In this document: piece by piece, positions 19,656 through 30,450 of the stretch
How the letters are laid out: each line of letters starts with the position of its first letter
Numbering within the stretch: position 1 is the stretch's first letter
NCBI GenBank assembly: GCA_027045015.1
Contig: JALUBF010000011.1
Location: 1 to 36,443 of the forward strand
DNA length: 36,443 nt
Reading direction: 5' to 3'
Origin: Sulfurovum sp.
GTDB lineage: Bacteria > Campylobacterota > Campylobacteria > Campylobacterales > Sulfurovaceae
Program-made: the position numbers and the translations under genes
Notes under the pieces: model-generated
The model's database searches: none
What the model was told of the DNA's origin: nothing
What the model saw: the letters and a program-made list of their open reading frames with translations, nothing else

Positions 19656-19888
19656 GATTTATACCCACTATTAATATTTTTCTCCCACTCTTTTGCCTCT
19701 TCATCTGAAATAGTAGGCCCATTTTCCAATAAAACTAAAAAATTATTTTCTACAATATTAGGTTTATGATTTGATATATCTATCTTTTGATGATGAAAAA
19801 TCTCTCTTTTATTTTTAGGAATATTTTGCAAAAAATTAAGAATTTGCTCAAGGTAGCTATCATCAACATTTATGGTTAAGGTTTGCAT
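19634..19888 (-). CDS. Antitoxin partner of the VapC-like toxin
   Basis: 84-aa ORF overlapping the PIN ORF by 22 nt, upstream position typical of type II TA antitoxins. Confidence 0.65.
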   Translation of the reverse strand: MQTLTINVDDSYLEQILNFLQNIPKNKREIFHHQKIDISNHKPNIVENNFLVLLENGPTISDEEAKEWEKNINSGYKSWKIEEF

Positions 19889-19946
19889 CTTTTCTCCTTT
19901 ATTGCTTTATGTTTGATTATATCATAAAAAATAAGCTAAAATAGTA

Positions 19947-21248
19947 TTAATTAAATATATGTTTCTCTTCTTCTTTTTTGAAAAATGTGAAATATGTCCA
20001 TAGCACTGTTCCATAGATAAAGATAGATAGTACTACTACGCCTATGGTTACTGCTTCAAACATCTCTTTATGTGCAAAACTATCTGGTATCATATGTACC
20101 AATATTATAGATAATGCACCTTTCATACCAGAAAAAGTTAAGATGAACCATCCCTCTAAGCCTACTGGTTTAATGTAACTAAGCAACTTTACTCTACCAA
20201 AAAATGCAAATTTAGCCATAGATATGGCACGTATGAATGTAGTAACTGTAAACATAGTAACTATCTGCCATCTATACTCCCATAGTTTATGAAAATCTAC
20301 CATCTCTGCTAATGCAAAAAATATAACAACAGCTCCAATGTATCCAAACTCTTTTGCCATCTCATAGATATACTCTAATCTTTCCGTGGTGGTTGATTGT
20401 ATTTGAGATAGACGCATAGAACGCATAAAACTTTTTGTCTTTTTGTCACTCTTTTGTGCTAAATCTAAATCTATCCAAGCTTTTGTTGCAACAACAGCTA
20501 CTATAAGAGTCAATATACCACTTACGTGCATCTCTTCTGCTAAAACATAAGATAAATAAGCCTCCACTACAAATGCAAAAAGTTCACCTCTTTTATTTGA
20601 AAATAGCTTCATAAGCATATAGAAACTATAGCCTAAAACAATACCCATAAAACTACTAATTACAAATACTCTTAGTGCATCTATTGTTGCATCACTAGCA
20701 TCTATAGTTCCAGACAACATCCATGGTAACCCTATAAAGAAAAATGCTATAACAGCGGTGGCATCATTACCTAAAGATTCACCCTCTATAAGAACTTTTA
20801 TATCGTGACTTATACCTTTAAAACGTGAAAGTACAGACTGAACTGAGACTGCATCTGTAGCCATATTGATAGCAAATAGTGCTACATAAGCACCTATACT
20901 TAAGCCTTCAAAAAGATTAAAATATGATAAACTAGCTCCAATAACTATGGAGAGGGCAACAGCAACTACTGCTAAGTAAAAGATACTCCATGCATATTTT
21001 TTGATATCTGAAAAATGCAAATGTAGAGCATCACCCATAAAGATAAGTGGAATACAAAATAATATAACAGTAGAGAAGTTCTCTGCTAAATCTATGGGAA
21101 CTGCTAATTTAAAGTATCTATAGACCAAATATGAACCAATAAGTAGTATAAATACTGATGGGATTTTTAGTCTATTTGCAAGAGCATCTGAAAATATAAC
21201 TAGACTCAATATGGTAATCAATAAAATCTCTGGGGCAAAACTATGCAT
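19947..21248 (-). CDS. Na+/H+ antiporter, NhaP/CPA1 type
   Basis: Multiple TM segments; FAINMATDAVSVQSVLSRFKG...VLIEGESLGNDATAVIAFF (CPA1-type ND motif). Confidence 0.85.
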   Translation of the reverse strand: MHSFAPEILLITILSLVIFSDALANRLKIPSVFILLIGSYLVYRYFKLAVPIDLAENFSTVILFCIPLIFMGDALHLHFSDIKKYAWSIFYLAVVAVALSIVIGASLSYFNLFEGLSIGAYVALFAINMATDAVSVQSVLSRFKGISHDIKVLIEGESLGNDATAVIAFFFIGLPWMLSGTIDASDATIDALRVFVISSFMGIVLGYSFYMLMKLFSNKRGELFAFVVEAYLSYVLAEEMHVSGILTLIVAVVATKAWIDLDLAQKSDKKTKSFMRSMRLSQIQSTTTERLEYIYEMAKEFGYIGAVVIFFALAEMVDFHKLWEYRWQIVTMFTVTTFIRAISMAKFAFFGRVKLLSYIKPVGLEGWFILTFSGMKGALSIILVHMIPDSFAHKEMFEAVTIGVVVLSIFIYGTVLWTYFTFFKKEEEKHIFN

Positions 21249-21256
21249 ATATCCTC

Positions 21257-23353
21257 CTAAAAAAGTGTTCCACTATCTTCAGATACTGGAGTTAGAGGTG
21301 CTTTATGTTTTGGGTGTAGAGGATCATCGTCTTCATTTACATCTGAAGAGTCATCATCTATGTTTATTGTTGGTGCCATACCATTATCTTCATCATCTGA
21401 TGAGCTATCTATATTGTTTTGTTTATCTAAACTTTTTTCATAACTATCAGGTAGTGGTGACTGCTTTGTATATAGTTCTGTTTTTCCATTATATTTACCT
21501 CTAAATACTCCAGCAGGTATATCGAATGTACGCTTTATGTCTGGATATACTTTCAATAATTTTTTATAATAGTACGCAAAAGCAGGAGCAGATATAGAAC
21601 CACCTGTTGCTCCTCTTCCTATGGGTTTATTGTTATCTCTACCAAACCATACAATGGTTTCTATGGTTGGAGAGTATCCACAAAACCAAGCATCTACATT
21701 GTTATTGGTTGTACCTGTTTTACCTGCTAGTTCTATACCTTTTACCTTTGCATTACGCCCTGTACCTCTTTTGATAACATCTTCTAGTATATCTGTCATA
21801 AGGTAAGCTTGTTCAGGTGTTGTAAAGTTTGCTATCTCTTTAGGACGAGTCTCATATATGACTGCTCCCTCTTTAGAGACTATCTTGCTAACTAAACGTG
21901 GAGCTATCATATGTCCTTTATTTGCAAAAACAGAGAAGATTTCAGCCATTTTTAGTGGACTTAGACCCAAGTTACCAAGAGCTATAGACATATCTCTTGG
22001 AATATGTTTAACATCAAGAAAAGCTAACCTTTTTCTAATGGTACTTACTCCCAAATCTGATACAAGATTAATAGTAGCTAAATTACGAGAGTGAACAAGT
22101 GCATCTCTAAGAGATATAAACCCTTTAAAGTCATGTTCATAGTTTTTAGGAGACCAGATTTTTGGTTTACCTTTGTAGTAGTACTGAAATGTTCTTGCCA
22201 AATCGGTCAAAGGAGTTGCTGGGTTATATCCCATATCTAGTGCTGTTTGATATATAAATGGCTTAAAAGATGAACCAGGTTGACGTTCTGATTGTGTTAC
22301 ACGATTAAAGACAGATTTTTTATAATTCACCCCTCCTACCATACTCAATATATCTCCAGTTGCACTCTCTACAGAGACAAATGCAGAATTTAAAGTAGAT
22401 TTACTTGCTTTTTCATGGTATCTTTTTAGTGCTTTTTTATATGCAAATGCTACTGCCTCTTTAGCGATATATTGCTGTTTCATATCTATAGTGGTATATA
22501 TCTTATACCCACCTGTACGAATATCACCTAATTTACCCTTAAAACGTCTTAATACTTCATTTACAATGGCAGGAGCTATATTTTGTGTAAGTGAACTTCT
22601 ATATACTTTTGGTGACTCTTTAACAGCTTTTAGATAGTCACTCTTTGTTATCCACCCTATACTTTTCATTCTATATAAGACATTATTTGCACGATTTAAA
22701 GCACGTTTATAGTGTCTTAAAGGGTTATAAAAACTAGGAGCATTTGGTAGCCCTACAAGCATTGCCATCTCTTTTTTGGTAAGTTCGTTCATATCTTTAT
22801 GAAAATACCCTTTTGCTGCTGTTTTTACGCCAAAGTAGTTGTTACCATAAGATATCTCATTGAGATAACGCTCTATAATCTCCTCTTTACTCAGTTCATG
22901 CTCTATCTTTATAGCTAAGATAGCCTCTTTTATCTTACGTACCAATTTTTTCTTATTGGTTAAGACCTTATTTTTAATAAGTTGTTGAGTAAGTGTACTT
23001 CCTCCCTCTACAAATCTACCTGCTTCTATATCTTTAACCATAGCACGAAAAATAGCATTTGGATTTACTCCATCATGTTCAAAAAACATTGTATCTTCCA
23101 TAGCTACAAGACCCTCTACTAAAAATCCTGGTATCTCATCATAACGTACATACAAACGATGCTGTTTTTTAAAAACATAAGCTAACATCTTTCCATTTCT
23201 ATCGTAGATAACCGAAGATATTTCAGGTTTATAGTGGATAAGCTTATCTGCATCAAGTGAGATCTCATTGTATGCGTAGATAAATGCTGTCATTAGTGCC
23301 ACGGCAAACATTATTATTAATATTATAGAACCCTTAAGAAGACTACTAAACAC
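21257..23353 (-). CDS. Penicillin-binding protein 1A (bifunctional transglycosylase/transpeptidase)
   Basis: EDTMFFEHDGVNPNAIFRA, GGSTLTQQLIKN (GT51); RQPGSSFKPFIYQ (SxxK), SRN, AGKTGTTNNNVDAWFCGYSP (KTG). Confidence 0.95.
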   Translation of the reverse strand: MFSSLLKGSIILIIMFAVALMTAFIYAYNEISLDADKLIHYKPEISSVIYDRNGKMLAYVFKKQHRLYVRYDEIPGFLVEGLVAMEDTMFFEHDGVNPNAIFRAMVKDIEAGRFVEGGSTLTQQLIKNKVLTNKKKLVRKIKEAILAIKIEHELSKEEIIERYLNEISYGNNYFGVKTAAKGYFHKDMNELTKKEMAMLVGLPNAPSFYNPLRHYKRALNRANNVLYRMKSIGWITKSDYLKAVKESPKVYRSSLTQNIAPAIVNEVLRRFKGKLGDIRTGGYKIYTTIDMKQQYIAKEAVAFAYKKALKRYHEKASKSTLNSAFVSVESATGDILSMVGGVNYKKSVFNRVTQSERQPGSSFKPFIYQTALDMGYNPATPLTDLARTFQYYYKGKPKIWSPKNYEHDFKGFISLRDALVHSRNLATINLVSDLGVSTIRKRLAFLDVKHIPRDMSIALGNLGLSPLKMAEIFSVFANKGHMIAPRLVSKIVSKEGAVIYETRPKEIANFTTPEQAYLMTDILEDVIKRGTGRNAKVKGIELAGKTGTTNNNVDAWFCGYSPTIETIVWFGRDNNKPIGRGATGGSISAPAFAYYYKKLLKVYPDIKRTFDIPAGVFRGKYNGKTELYTKQSPLPDSYEKSLDKQNNIDSSSDDEDNGMAPTINIDDDSSDVNEDDDPLHPKHKAPLTPVSEDSGTLF

Positions 23354-23377
23354 TTTTAAACCTTTTTAAAATATATA

Positions 23378-24490
23378 TCATTGTATCAAATCCTCTTTAA
23401 TTAGCTCTATAGCAGATACTATACTATCTATTTTGACACCTACATTTGGTATAAGACGCATAATAGGTCTTTTTACAGTAGGTTGACGTATCGCACCTAC
23501 TAAATACCCCTCTTTTAGCAACTTTTTTTGCATACTCTGTGTAGATTGATTGTTAGGCATCTCTATGGGAAATATAAGACTACTACTCTTAATGCCAAGT
23601 ACTTTAAAGAGAATAGATTGTCTCTTTTTTATCTTTTTATTGTATCTCTTTGCACTCTTTTGTATATCTTTAAAATTAACAAGAGCTAAAGCAGTATCAA
23701 AAACAGATGGAGCTGTAGAGTAGATGATAGGCTTACCACGATTTACCAAAAAGGAGACTATATGAGAAGATGCCAATATATATGCTCCATAACTTCCATA
23801 AGCCTTACCCAATGTTCCCATTTTGATATGTCGTTCATTTATGGCTATATCATAGTATTCAAATACCCCTAGTAACTTCTTCCCAACTACACCTGAAGAG
23901 TGTGCTTCATCTACTATAAAAAGTGTCTTGTACTCATCGACTATGCTAAATATCTCTTTTTCACACAAATCTCCACCCATAGAGTAGATACCCTCAACAG
24001 CAACTACCTGTCTTTTAGCTGGATACTCCTCTAGCTTTTGTTGTAAATCTTTTGCATCATTATGTTTAAATTTAACTACTCTATCTTCAAGTAACTCTGA
24101 TGCCATAACTCCACTAGCATGATACTCCTCATCTATAAAAAGCATATCACCTTTGCGAACAAGTGCCTCAATAAGTGCCATATTTGCCAAGTATCCAGAA
24201 CCTACTACAATCCCATCTTCAAAGCCATTTTGTTTTGCCATCGTATCTTCAAACTTCTTATGAATAGGGTGATAACCATTGACCAACATACTAGCTTTGG
24301 AAGTGAGTGTATCGTATTTTTTTACTAACTTAATAGCTTTTTTAAACTGCTTTTTACTATTTGACAATCCAAGATAATCATTTGATGCCATATCTATAAC
24401 ATTTTCATCAAAAATCTTACGCTCTCTAAAGCGTCCTGCTTTTTTTAGGGCTTTTAGTTCACTACTGTACATATCTATCTGCCTATCCAT
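23378..24490 (-). CDS. bioF: 8-amino-7-oxononanoate synthase-like PLP enzyme (BioF family)
   Basis: IDMASNDYLGLSNSK; GSGYLANMALIEAL; FIVDEAHSSGVVGKKLLGV; GTLGKAYGSYGAYI (PLP Lys). Confidence 0.82.
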   Translation of the reverse strand: MDRQIDMYSSELKALKKAGRFRERKIFDENVIDMASNDYLGLSNSKKQFKKAIKLVKKYDTLTSKASMLVNGYHPIHKKFEDTMAKQNGFEDGIVVGSGYLANMALIEALVRKGDMLFIDEEYHASGVMASELLEDRVVKFKHNDAKDLQQKLEEYPAKRQVVAVEGIYSMGGDLCEKEIFSIVDEYKTLFIVDEAHSSGVVGKKLLGVFEYYDIAINERHIKMGTLGKAYGSYGAYILASSHIVSFLVNRGKPIIYSTAPSVFDTALALVNFKDIQKSAKRYNKKIKKRQSILFKVLGIKSSSLIFPIEMPNNQSTQSMQKKLLKEGYLVGAIRQPTVKRPIMRLIPNVGVKIDSIVSAIELIKEDLIQ

Positions 24491-25026
24491 GGCAACAAAA
24501 CTTCAACCTGCAATCCCATCGCTGTACTCTCATACCCATCAACAGACTTTATATACTTTTTACAAAAGCCTTCCACCATACATCCACCAGCTTTATCTCT
24601 CCAAAGACCACTTTGAAGGTACTCTTCTAAATCATTCTCTTCAAATTTATCAAAATGGTAATTTGTAGCCGATATATCTGAAAATGCCAAACTCTTTGAA
24701 CGGTAGTGAAGTGATGATATGATGGAGATAGTTGAGCCACTTTGTATCTTTAAAATACGTCTAGCGTCATCTATATTTTTAGCTTTTCGCAAGATAGTTC
24801 CATCTTGTGAAGATATTACTGTATCGGCACATAGTAGAGGTATATCTAGTCCAAACTCATCTATGGCAGACTCTAGTTTACCTTTACTTGCTTTATATAC
24901 AAAATCTTTTGCTATGGTTGTAGTGATTTGCTCTTCATCATAATATGGTGATTTTTGTATAAAATCTATGCCAAACTTCTTAAGAAGTAAAGCACGTGTT
25001 GAGGAGTTTGAAGCTAAATGTATCAT
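24475..25026 (-). CDS. maf: Maf family nucleotide pyrophosphatase
   Basis: MIHLASNSSTRALLLKKFGIDF; LLCADTVIS; DKAGGCMVEGFCKKYIKSVDG. Confidence 0.9.
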   Translation of the reverse strand: MIHLASNSSTRALLLKKFGIDFIQKSPYYDEEQITTTIAKDFVYKASKGKLESAIDEFGLDIPLLCADTVISSQDGTILRKAKNIDDARRILKIQSGSTISIISSLHYRSKSLAFSDISATNYHFDKFEENDLEEYLQSGLWRDKAGGCMVEGFCKKYIKSVDGYESTAMGLQVEVLLPWIGR

Positions 25027-25061
25027 AAAACTCTCATATAGTTAAGAAAAGCATATAGTAA

Positions 25062-27605
25062 CTATATATTCTCATCTAAATAAGCTAATGACTTCTCAAT
25101 AGCCTCATCTATCTTAGACGCATCTTTCCCACCAGCTTGAGCAAAGTCTGGACGACCTCCACCTCCACCACCAAGGATAGGTGCTATAGCCTTTATCCAG
25201 TTACCTGCTTTTATGGAAGTATCTTTTGAACCACAAGCTATCATAACTTTATCACCTTTTTTCTGAAATAGCATAATAGCAATCTTCTCATATTGGTTCT
25301 TAGCTTCATCTATAAGCTCTTTTATATCACCACTATCTACCTCTTCTACGATAACATTGATACCTTTTATATCTTTAGCATCAAGATCTTTTTTTGTTGC
25401 TAATTGTGCTATTTGTAGTTCAGACTTCAATGTTTTTATCTGCTCTTTTAATTTTGATATACCTGCTAAAGGATTGACATTTTTAAGTTCAGTTTTAACG
25501 TCATTTAGCTCATCACGCAAAGCTTTTACGGCTTTAACTGCGCTCTTTCCACAGATAGCTTCTATACGTCTAACACCTGCACTGACTCCTGACTCTTTTG
25601 CTATCATAAATATACCAATTTGTGATATATTATCTACATGTGTTCCACCACAAAGTTCAGTAGAGGCATCACCCATGCTTACTACACGAACTTCATCTCC
25701 ATACTTTTCACCAAACAGAGCCATAGCACCAGATTTTTTAGCATCTTCTATACCCATAACATCTGTTTTTGTAGAGATAGCTCGTGCTATCTTATCGTTT
25801 ACCCAAGACTCTACTTTAACCAACTCTTCACTTGTCATAGCTTTAGGGTGTGAAAAGTCAAAACGAAGACGACTATCGTCATTTAGTGAACCAGCTTGAG
25901 CTATATGGTCACCAAGTATCTCTCTTAGTGCAGAGTGAAGAAGGTGTGTAGCAGAGTGATGTTTCTCTATCTCTTTACGACTATTATCTACAACTGCTTC
26001 TACCTCATCACCCACAGAGAGTTTTCCCTCTACTTCAGAGAGATTCATATCTAAGAATTTTTTAGTATCTAAAACTTTTGCAACACCTATCGTACCTATA
26101 TCTCCAACTTGACCACCTGACTCTGCATAAAATGGTGTTTTATCAAGAAGAACCCAACCTTTACCATCTATAGAGTCTATCTCTTTAAAGTTCTCATCAA
26201 GAAGAGCTAAGACTTTTGCTTTAGTTGTTGTTGTTTCATACCCTACAAACTCATTTACATTAAAATTCTCTTTAAGTGCTTTAAAGTCACCTGTAGTTGA
26301 TGCATCTCCTGTACCTTTCCAACCTGCTTTAGATTGTGCTTTTTGAGCATTCATCTTAGCATTGAAAGCTTCCATATCTAACTTTATACCTTTTTCACGT
26401 AGCATATCTTCAGTTAAATCAAGAGGAAAACCATAGGTATCGTAAAGTTTAAATGCCACTTCACCATCAAATATATCTTTAGTATTTTTAAGCTCCTCAT
26501 TAAAAAGTTTAATCCCAGCTTCAATAGTCATAAAGAAACGCTCTTCCTCCATCTTCATAGCTGTTTTGATAGCCTCTGAACGTTTAGGTAGATAGTCATA
26601 CTGCTCACCCATAGTATCTACTAAAGTATCTACAAGCTTATACATAAATGGCTCACGAAGTCCTAACAAATACCCATGACGAATAGCACGACGCATAATA
26701 CGTCTAAGTACATACCCACGCCCCTCTTTATCGAAGTTTACACCTTGAGCAAGTAGAAATGAACAAGAGCGTAAATGGTCTGCTATAACTCTGTATGATG
26801 CTGAATTTGATGCATCATAGTCATACGGTGTTCCTACAAGCTCTCCAATTTTCTCTAAAAATGGCATAAATAGTGAAGAGTGGTAGTTGTTAAGTTTACC
26901 CTCTTTTATGGCTACTACACGTTCTAGTCCCATACCTGTATCTATGCTAGGTTTTGGAAGAGATGTTAGTGTACCATTTTCATCACGTTCATACTGCATA
27001 AATACCAAGTTCCAAATCTCTAAAAATCTATCACCCTCTCCACCCATTTTATCTTCTGGGCTGTTAAAATGCTCTTCACCTTGATCATAAAATATCTCAG
27101 AACATGGTCCACATGGTCCTGTGTCTCCCATCTGCCAGAAGTTATCTTTATCACCAAAACGAACTATACGATCTTTAGATATATGTCTGCTCCATATCTC
27201 TTCTGCTTCATCATCACTATCGTGTACTGTTACCCATAATTTTTCTATAGGAAGATTAAGATACTTTTCTGAAGTGATAAACTCCCAAGCATAAGCTATA
27301 GCATCTTCTTTAAAGTAGTCTGCAAAAGAGAAGTTACCAAGCATCTCAAAAAGTGTATGGTGGCGTGATGTATAACCAACATTGTCAAGGTCATTGTGTT
27401 TTCCACCTGCTCTTAAACAAGTTTGACTCGAAGTTGCACGAGGTGTAGTAGGGATTGGTGCTTCACCTGTAAAGATGTTTTTAAACTGAACCATACCAGC
27501 ATTTGTAAACATAAGTGTTGCATCATCTGGAACAAGTGGTGATGAAGGTACAAGTTGATGCCCTTTACTTTGAAAAAAGTCTAAAAATGATTTTCTAATA
27601 TCCAT
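25062..27605 (-). CDS. alaS: Alanyl-tRNA synthetase
   Basis: [87 protein letters not shown]. Confidence 0.98.
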   Translation of the reverse strand: MDIRKSFLDFFQSKGHQLVPSSPLVPDDATLMFTNAGMVQFKNIFTGEAPIPTTPRATSSQTCLRAGGKHNDLDNVGYTSRHHTLFEMLGNFSFADYFKEDAIAYAWEFITSEKYLNLPIEKLWVTVHDSDDEAEEIWSRHISKDRIVRFGDKDNFWQMGDTGPCGPCSEIFYDQGEEHFNSPEDKMGGEGDRFLEIWNLVFMQYERDENGTLTSLPKPSIDTGMGLERVVAIKEGKLNNYHSSLFMPFLEKIGELVGTPYDYDASNSASYRVIADHLRSCSFLLAQGVNFDKEGRGYVLRRIMRRAIRHGYLLGLREPFMYKLVDTLVDTMGEQYDYLPKRSEAIKTAMKMEEERFFMTIEAGIKLFNEELKNTKDIFDGEVAFKLYDTYGFPLDLTEDMLREKGIKLDMEAFNAKMNAQKAQSKAGWKGTGDASTTGDFKALKENFNVNEFVGYETTTTKAKVLALLDENFKEIDSIDGKGWVLLDKTPFYAESGGQVGDIGTIGVAKVLDTKKFLDMNLSEVEGKLSVGDEVEAVVDNSRKEIEKHHSATHLLHSALREILGDHIAQAGSLNDDSRLRFDFSHPKAMTSEELVKVESWVNDKIARAISTKTDVMGIEDAKKSGAMALFGEKYGDEVRVVSMGDASTELCGGTHVDNISQIGIFMIAKESGVSAGVRRIEAICGKSAVKAVKALRDELNDVKTELKNVNPLAGISKLKEQIKTLKSELQIAQLATKKDLDAKDIKGINVIVEEVDSGDIKELIDEAKNQYEKIAIMLFQKKGDKVMIACGSKDTSIKAGNWIKAIAPILGGGGGGRPDFAQAGGKDASKIDEAIEKSLAYLDENI

Positions 27606-27680
27606 TGGTAAATATCCTAAAATAAAGAGGCTTTTTGCCCCTTGAATTAATTGAAGATATTTTATCTAAAATGTGATTAT

Positions 27681-28121
27681 CTAAAGATAAAAAACACAAC
27701 TATCATTTGGAGCATAATCAAAACTTCCATCACCTATGCCATCATTGTAGGTATGGTTAACTCCTTCAAAGCTATTACACTCATAAGGTATGTTGTTTTT
27801 ACCATTATCAAGAGTATCTACTATATAGATAACATCATCTATATCTGGGTCATTAGATGTTGTACCATTCAATCCAGTAAAATCAAACTGACAATTATCT
27901 GGTGGATAGAATGTAAACTCCCCATTTGGTGTTGTTTTACTCCAACTACTCATAGAGTCACACTTATATGGTACCCCTCCATAAGAGTATCCCTTCGCAT
28001 CTACTAAAAATAGTGTTGTTGCATCACTTTTAACTTTAGTTACAATAACTGTAGAACCACCACAACCATTAAGTATAACCATAACCCATATAGAGACTAT
28101 AAAGATAGTAAATTTTTTCAT
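27681..28121 (-). CDS. Small lipoprotein with two internal Cys-paired repeats
   Basis: Lipobox-like VILNGCGGS; IPYECNS...GSFDYAPNDSCVFYL echoes VPYKCDS...GEFTFYPPDNCQFDF. Confidence 0.7.
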   Translation of the reverse strand: MKKFTIFIVSIWVMVILNGCGGSTVIVTKVKSDATTLFLVDAKGYSYGGVPYKCDSMSSWSKTTPNGEFTFYPPDNCQFDFTGLNGTTSNDPDIDDVIYIVDTLDNGKNNIPYECNSFEGVNHTYNDGIGDGSFDYAPNDSCVFYL

Positions 28122-28167
28122 AACTGTTCCTTAGTAAATATCAACTAGATTATAGTTGAAAATCGTG

Positions 28168-29184
28168 TTAAATTTGTGTTAAAAGTTTGGCTATTTTTAA
28201 ACTTCCATCTTTTTGAACTATATCCATAAGAGCTTGGCTCTTCTCTCTCATATCACTATCAAGAAGTTTTAAAATCTCTTTACTATCCAATTCATCTTCT
28301 CTCATAAGCCATGCTAGATTTTTATCTACTAAAAATTTAGCATTATAGTACTGATGGTCGCTTGTAGCATATGGGTAAGGGATAAAGAGTGTAGGTAGAG
28401 CTGTAGCACTAAGTTCCCATAATGTTGAAGCTCCTGCTCTTGCTATGGCAAAATCTGCTTTATTCATATATTCTGCTAGTTTATTGGTAAATCCAAATAC
28501 ATCTGCTTCTATATCTAGTTTGGAGTATGCCTCTTTTACCTCATCTATATTTTTACTACCTGCTTGATGAATTATCTTTATGCCTCTTTGTTTTAACTCT
28601 GGTGCTATTTGTAGTGCTAAAGTGTTGATAGCTTTTGCACCTTGTGAGCCACCTACAAATATAACAGTTTTTACACTATCTCTTAAGTGTGCATTGGTAA
28701 AAAATATATTTTTAAGAGGGTACGCCTTTATAGGACTCTTATCTAAATATGATGATATAAAATATTTTGCATAAGGTTTTAAAAGTTTATTGAGTGAACC
28801 TAGTGATGCATTCTGTTCATGTATAACCAATGGTGTGCCTGTAAGTTTTGAAGCAAACGCCATAGGAGCTGCTGAAAATCCACCAACACAAAAGATAACT
28901 TTTGCTTTATGTTTACGTATAATTCCAATAGATTTCAATGTAGCTTTTAGCATCATAAATAGTGATTTTACCTTACCTAAAGTACCTTGATTTACTACTC
29001 CACGCGTCTCAAAAAAGTACTTACTTGAAAAATCATTATCATCTTCAAACCAAGCTCTATCTTGTCCTGCCATTGAGCCAACATAAACTAAATCTTTACT
29101 ATTATCTAAAACCAGTGAATCTTTTACTGCTCTAATGATGGCTAAATGCCCACCTGTTCCTCCACCTGTCATTATGATACTCAT
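28168..29184 (-). CDS. murG: UDP-N-acetylglucosamine--LPS/lipid II GlcNAc transferase MurG
   Basis: MSIIMTGGGTGGHLAIIRAV; HEQNASLG; IFVGGSQGAKAINTLA; ARAGASTLWELSATALPTLFIPYP. Confidence 0.96.
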   Translation of the reverse strand: MSIIMTGGGTGGHLAIIRAVKDSLVLDNSKDLVYVGSMAGQDRAWFEDDNDFSSKYFFETRGVVNQGTLGKVKSLFMMLKATLKSIGIIRKHKAKVIFCVGGFSAAPMAFASKLTGTPLVIHEQNASLGSLNKLLKPYAKYFISSYLDKSPIKAYPLKNIFFTNAHLRDSVKTVIFVGGSQGAKAINTLALQIAPELKQRGIKIIHQAGSKNIDEVKEAYSKLDIEADVFGFTNKLAEYMNKADFAIARAGASTLWELSATALPTLFIPYPYATSDHQYYNAKFLVDKNLAWLMREDELDSKEILKLLDSDMREKSQALMDIVQKDGSLKIAKLLTQI

Positions 29185-29198
29185 ACAATCTCCTATTG

Positions 29199-30362
29199 TT
29201 AATTATGTGGTACTTTTTTTGAAATCATAAGTACCATACCAATAGCTATACAAGATGCCAATATATGTGACCCTCCATAACTTAAAAATGGAACTGCTAT
29301 ACCTTTGATAGGTGTAATCCCTGATATACCATAAGAATTTAAGATAAAAGAAAAAGAGATTAATAATCCTACACCTATACAAAATAGATAATATATAGGA
29401 TTTCTTACTTTTGATGCTATTTTAAATATACGAAATACTATAAATAAAATAGTTGCCGTAACAAATGATAGACCAACAAAACCAAGCTCTTCTGTAATAC
29501 CTGCCAAGATAAAGTCTGTATGAACTTCCGATAGATAGCCTAACTTAAACTGACCATTACCCAAACCTCTTCCCCAGATACCTCCATTGTGTATAGCATT
29601 TAGAGAATTTGTTATCTGATATGGTGCTTTTGTAACCTCTATACGCAAGTTTTGAATAGACTCAAAGGGAAATAGTGACAATATACTATCTTGTACTGTA
29701 CCCCACCATGACTTAATACGTGCAACACGGTGTGGAGCAAAAACTATAAGCCCAATAAATGATACTATAACTCCACTAAGCATAGTAAAGAAAAATTTCA
29801 AAGATGAACCTGCAAAGAGAAGAAGTATCATAAGAGTAGCCCCTAAAACAACTACTTGACCCAAATCTTTTTGAAATATAGCTATAATAACAACAGATAC
29901 AAGAAATACAAATAGATAAGGAGAATATGCACGAACTTCTTCATTTAGACCAACTCTATTTTTATGTAACAACTTTCTTGAAAAACTCCAAGATAAAAAA
30001 AAGATAAAACCAACTTTGAAAAATTCAACAGGAGCAAGTGATACTGAGCCTAAATGAATCCAACGTTTTGCACCTCCTACTGCTTTTACTAAAGAAGGTG
30101 GAAACATCTGCATAGCTATAAGTAAAATAAAAAAAACAATAAAAAGTGTTAATCCTATACGAGAAAACCATACATCAGGATCTAATTTACTTAACAATAC
30201 CATAATTATAAAAGCAATAAATACTGATAGACTTTGCCGTATAAAAAAATGAAGATCATCATAATGAAAAAATAATACGGTATATGTTGATAATGAATAA
30301 CTCATCAATAACGATAATGTTAAAAGAATTATAACTCCAGCTAAAAGTGGTTTATCTATCAT
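29199..30362 (-). CDS. FtsW/RodA/SpoVE family (probable FtsW, next to murG)
   Basis: KAVGGAKRWIHLGSVSLAPVEFFKVGFI; IWGRGLGNGQFKLGYLSEVHTDFILAGITEELGFVG; GIAVPFLSYGGSHI. Confidence 0.93.
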   Translation of the reverse strand: MIDKPLLAGVIILLTLSLLMSYSLSTYTVLFFHYDDLHFFIRQSLSVFIAFIIMVLLSKLDPDVWFSRIGLTLFIVFFILLIAMQMFPPSLVKAVGGAKRWIHLGSVSLAPVEFFKVGFIFFLSWSFSRKLLHKNRVGLNEEVRAYSPYLFVFLVSVVIIAIFQKDLGQVVVLGATLMILLLFAGSSLKFFFTMLSGVIVSFIGLIVFAPHRVARIKSWWGTVQDSILSLFPFESIQNLRIEVTKAPYQITNSLNAIHNGGIWGRGLGNGQFKLGYLSEVHTDFILAGITEELGFVGLSFVTATILFIVFRIFKIASKVRNPIYYLFCIGVGLLISFSFILNSYGISGITPIKGIAVPFLSYGGSHILASCIAIGMVLMISKKVPHN

Positions 30363-30450
30363 AAAATATCTCTTTCTTTTTTAATATTAAATAGTATTTT
30401 ACCAAGTTTATAGATAAATTTGTATAAAATACTATTCTATTAGGAAATTT

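Noticed and set aside
21211-21504. 97-aa plus-strand ORF (LHLHLKSHHLCLLL...)
   Set aside because: Antisense to the acidic tail of PBP1a; His/Leu-rich pattern is the mirror of GAT/GAA repeats.
25357-25899. 180-aa plus-strand ORF opposite alaS
   Set aside because: Antisense shadow of alaS, no SD or motif.
27651-28007. 118-aa plus-strand ORF opposite the small lipoprotein
   Set aside because: The minus-strand lipoprotein has a signal/lipobox and repeats; the plus ORF has no motif.
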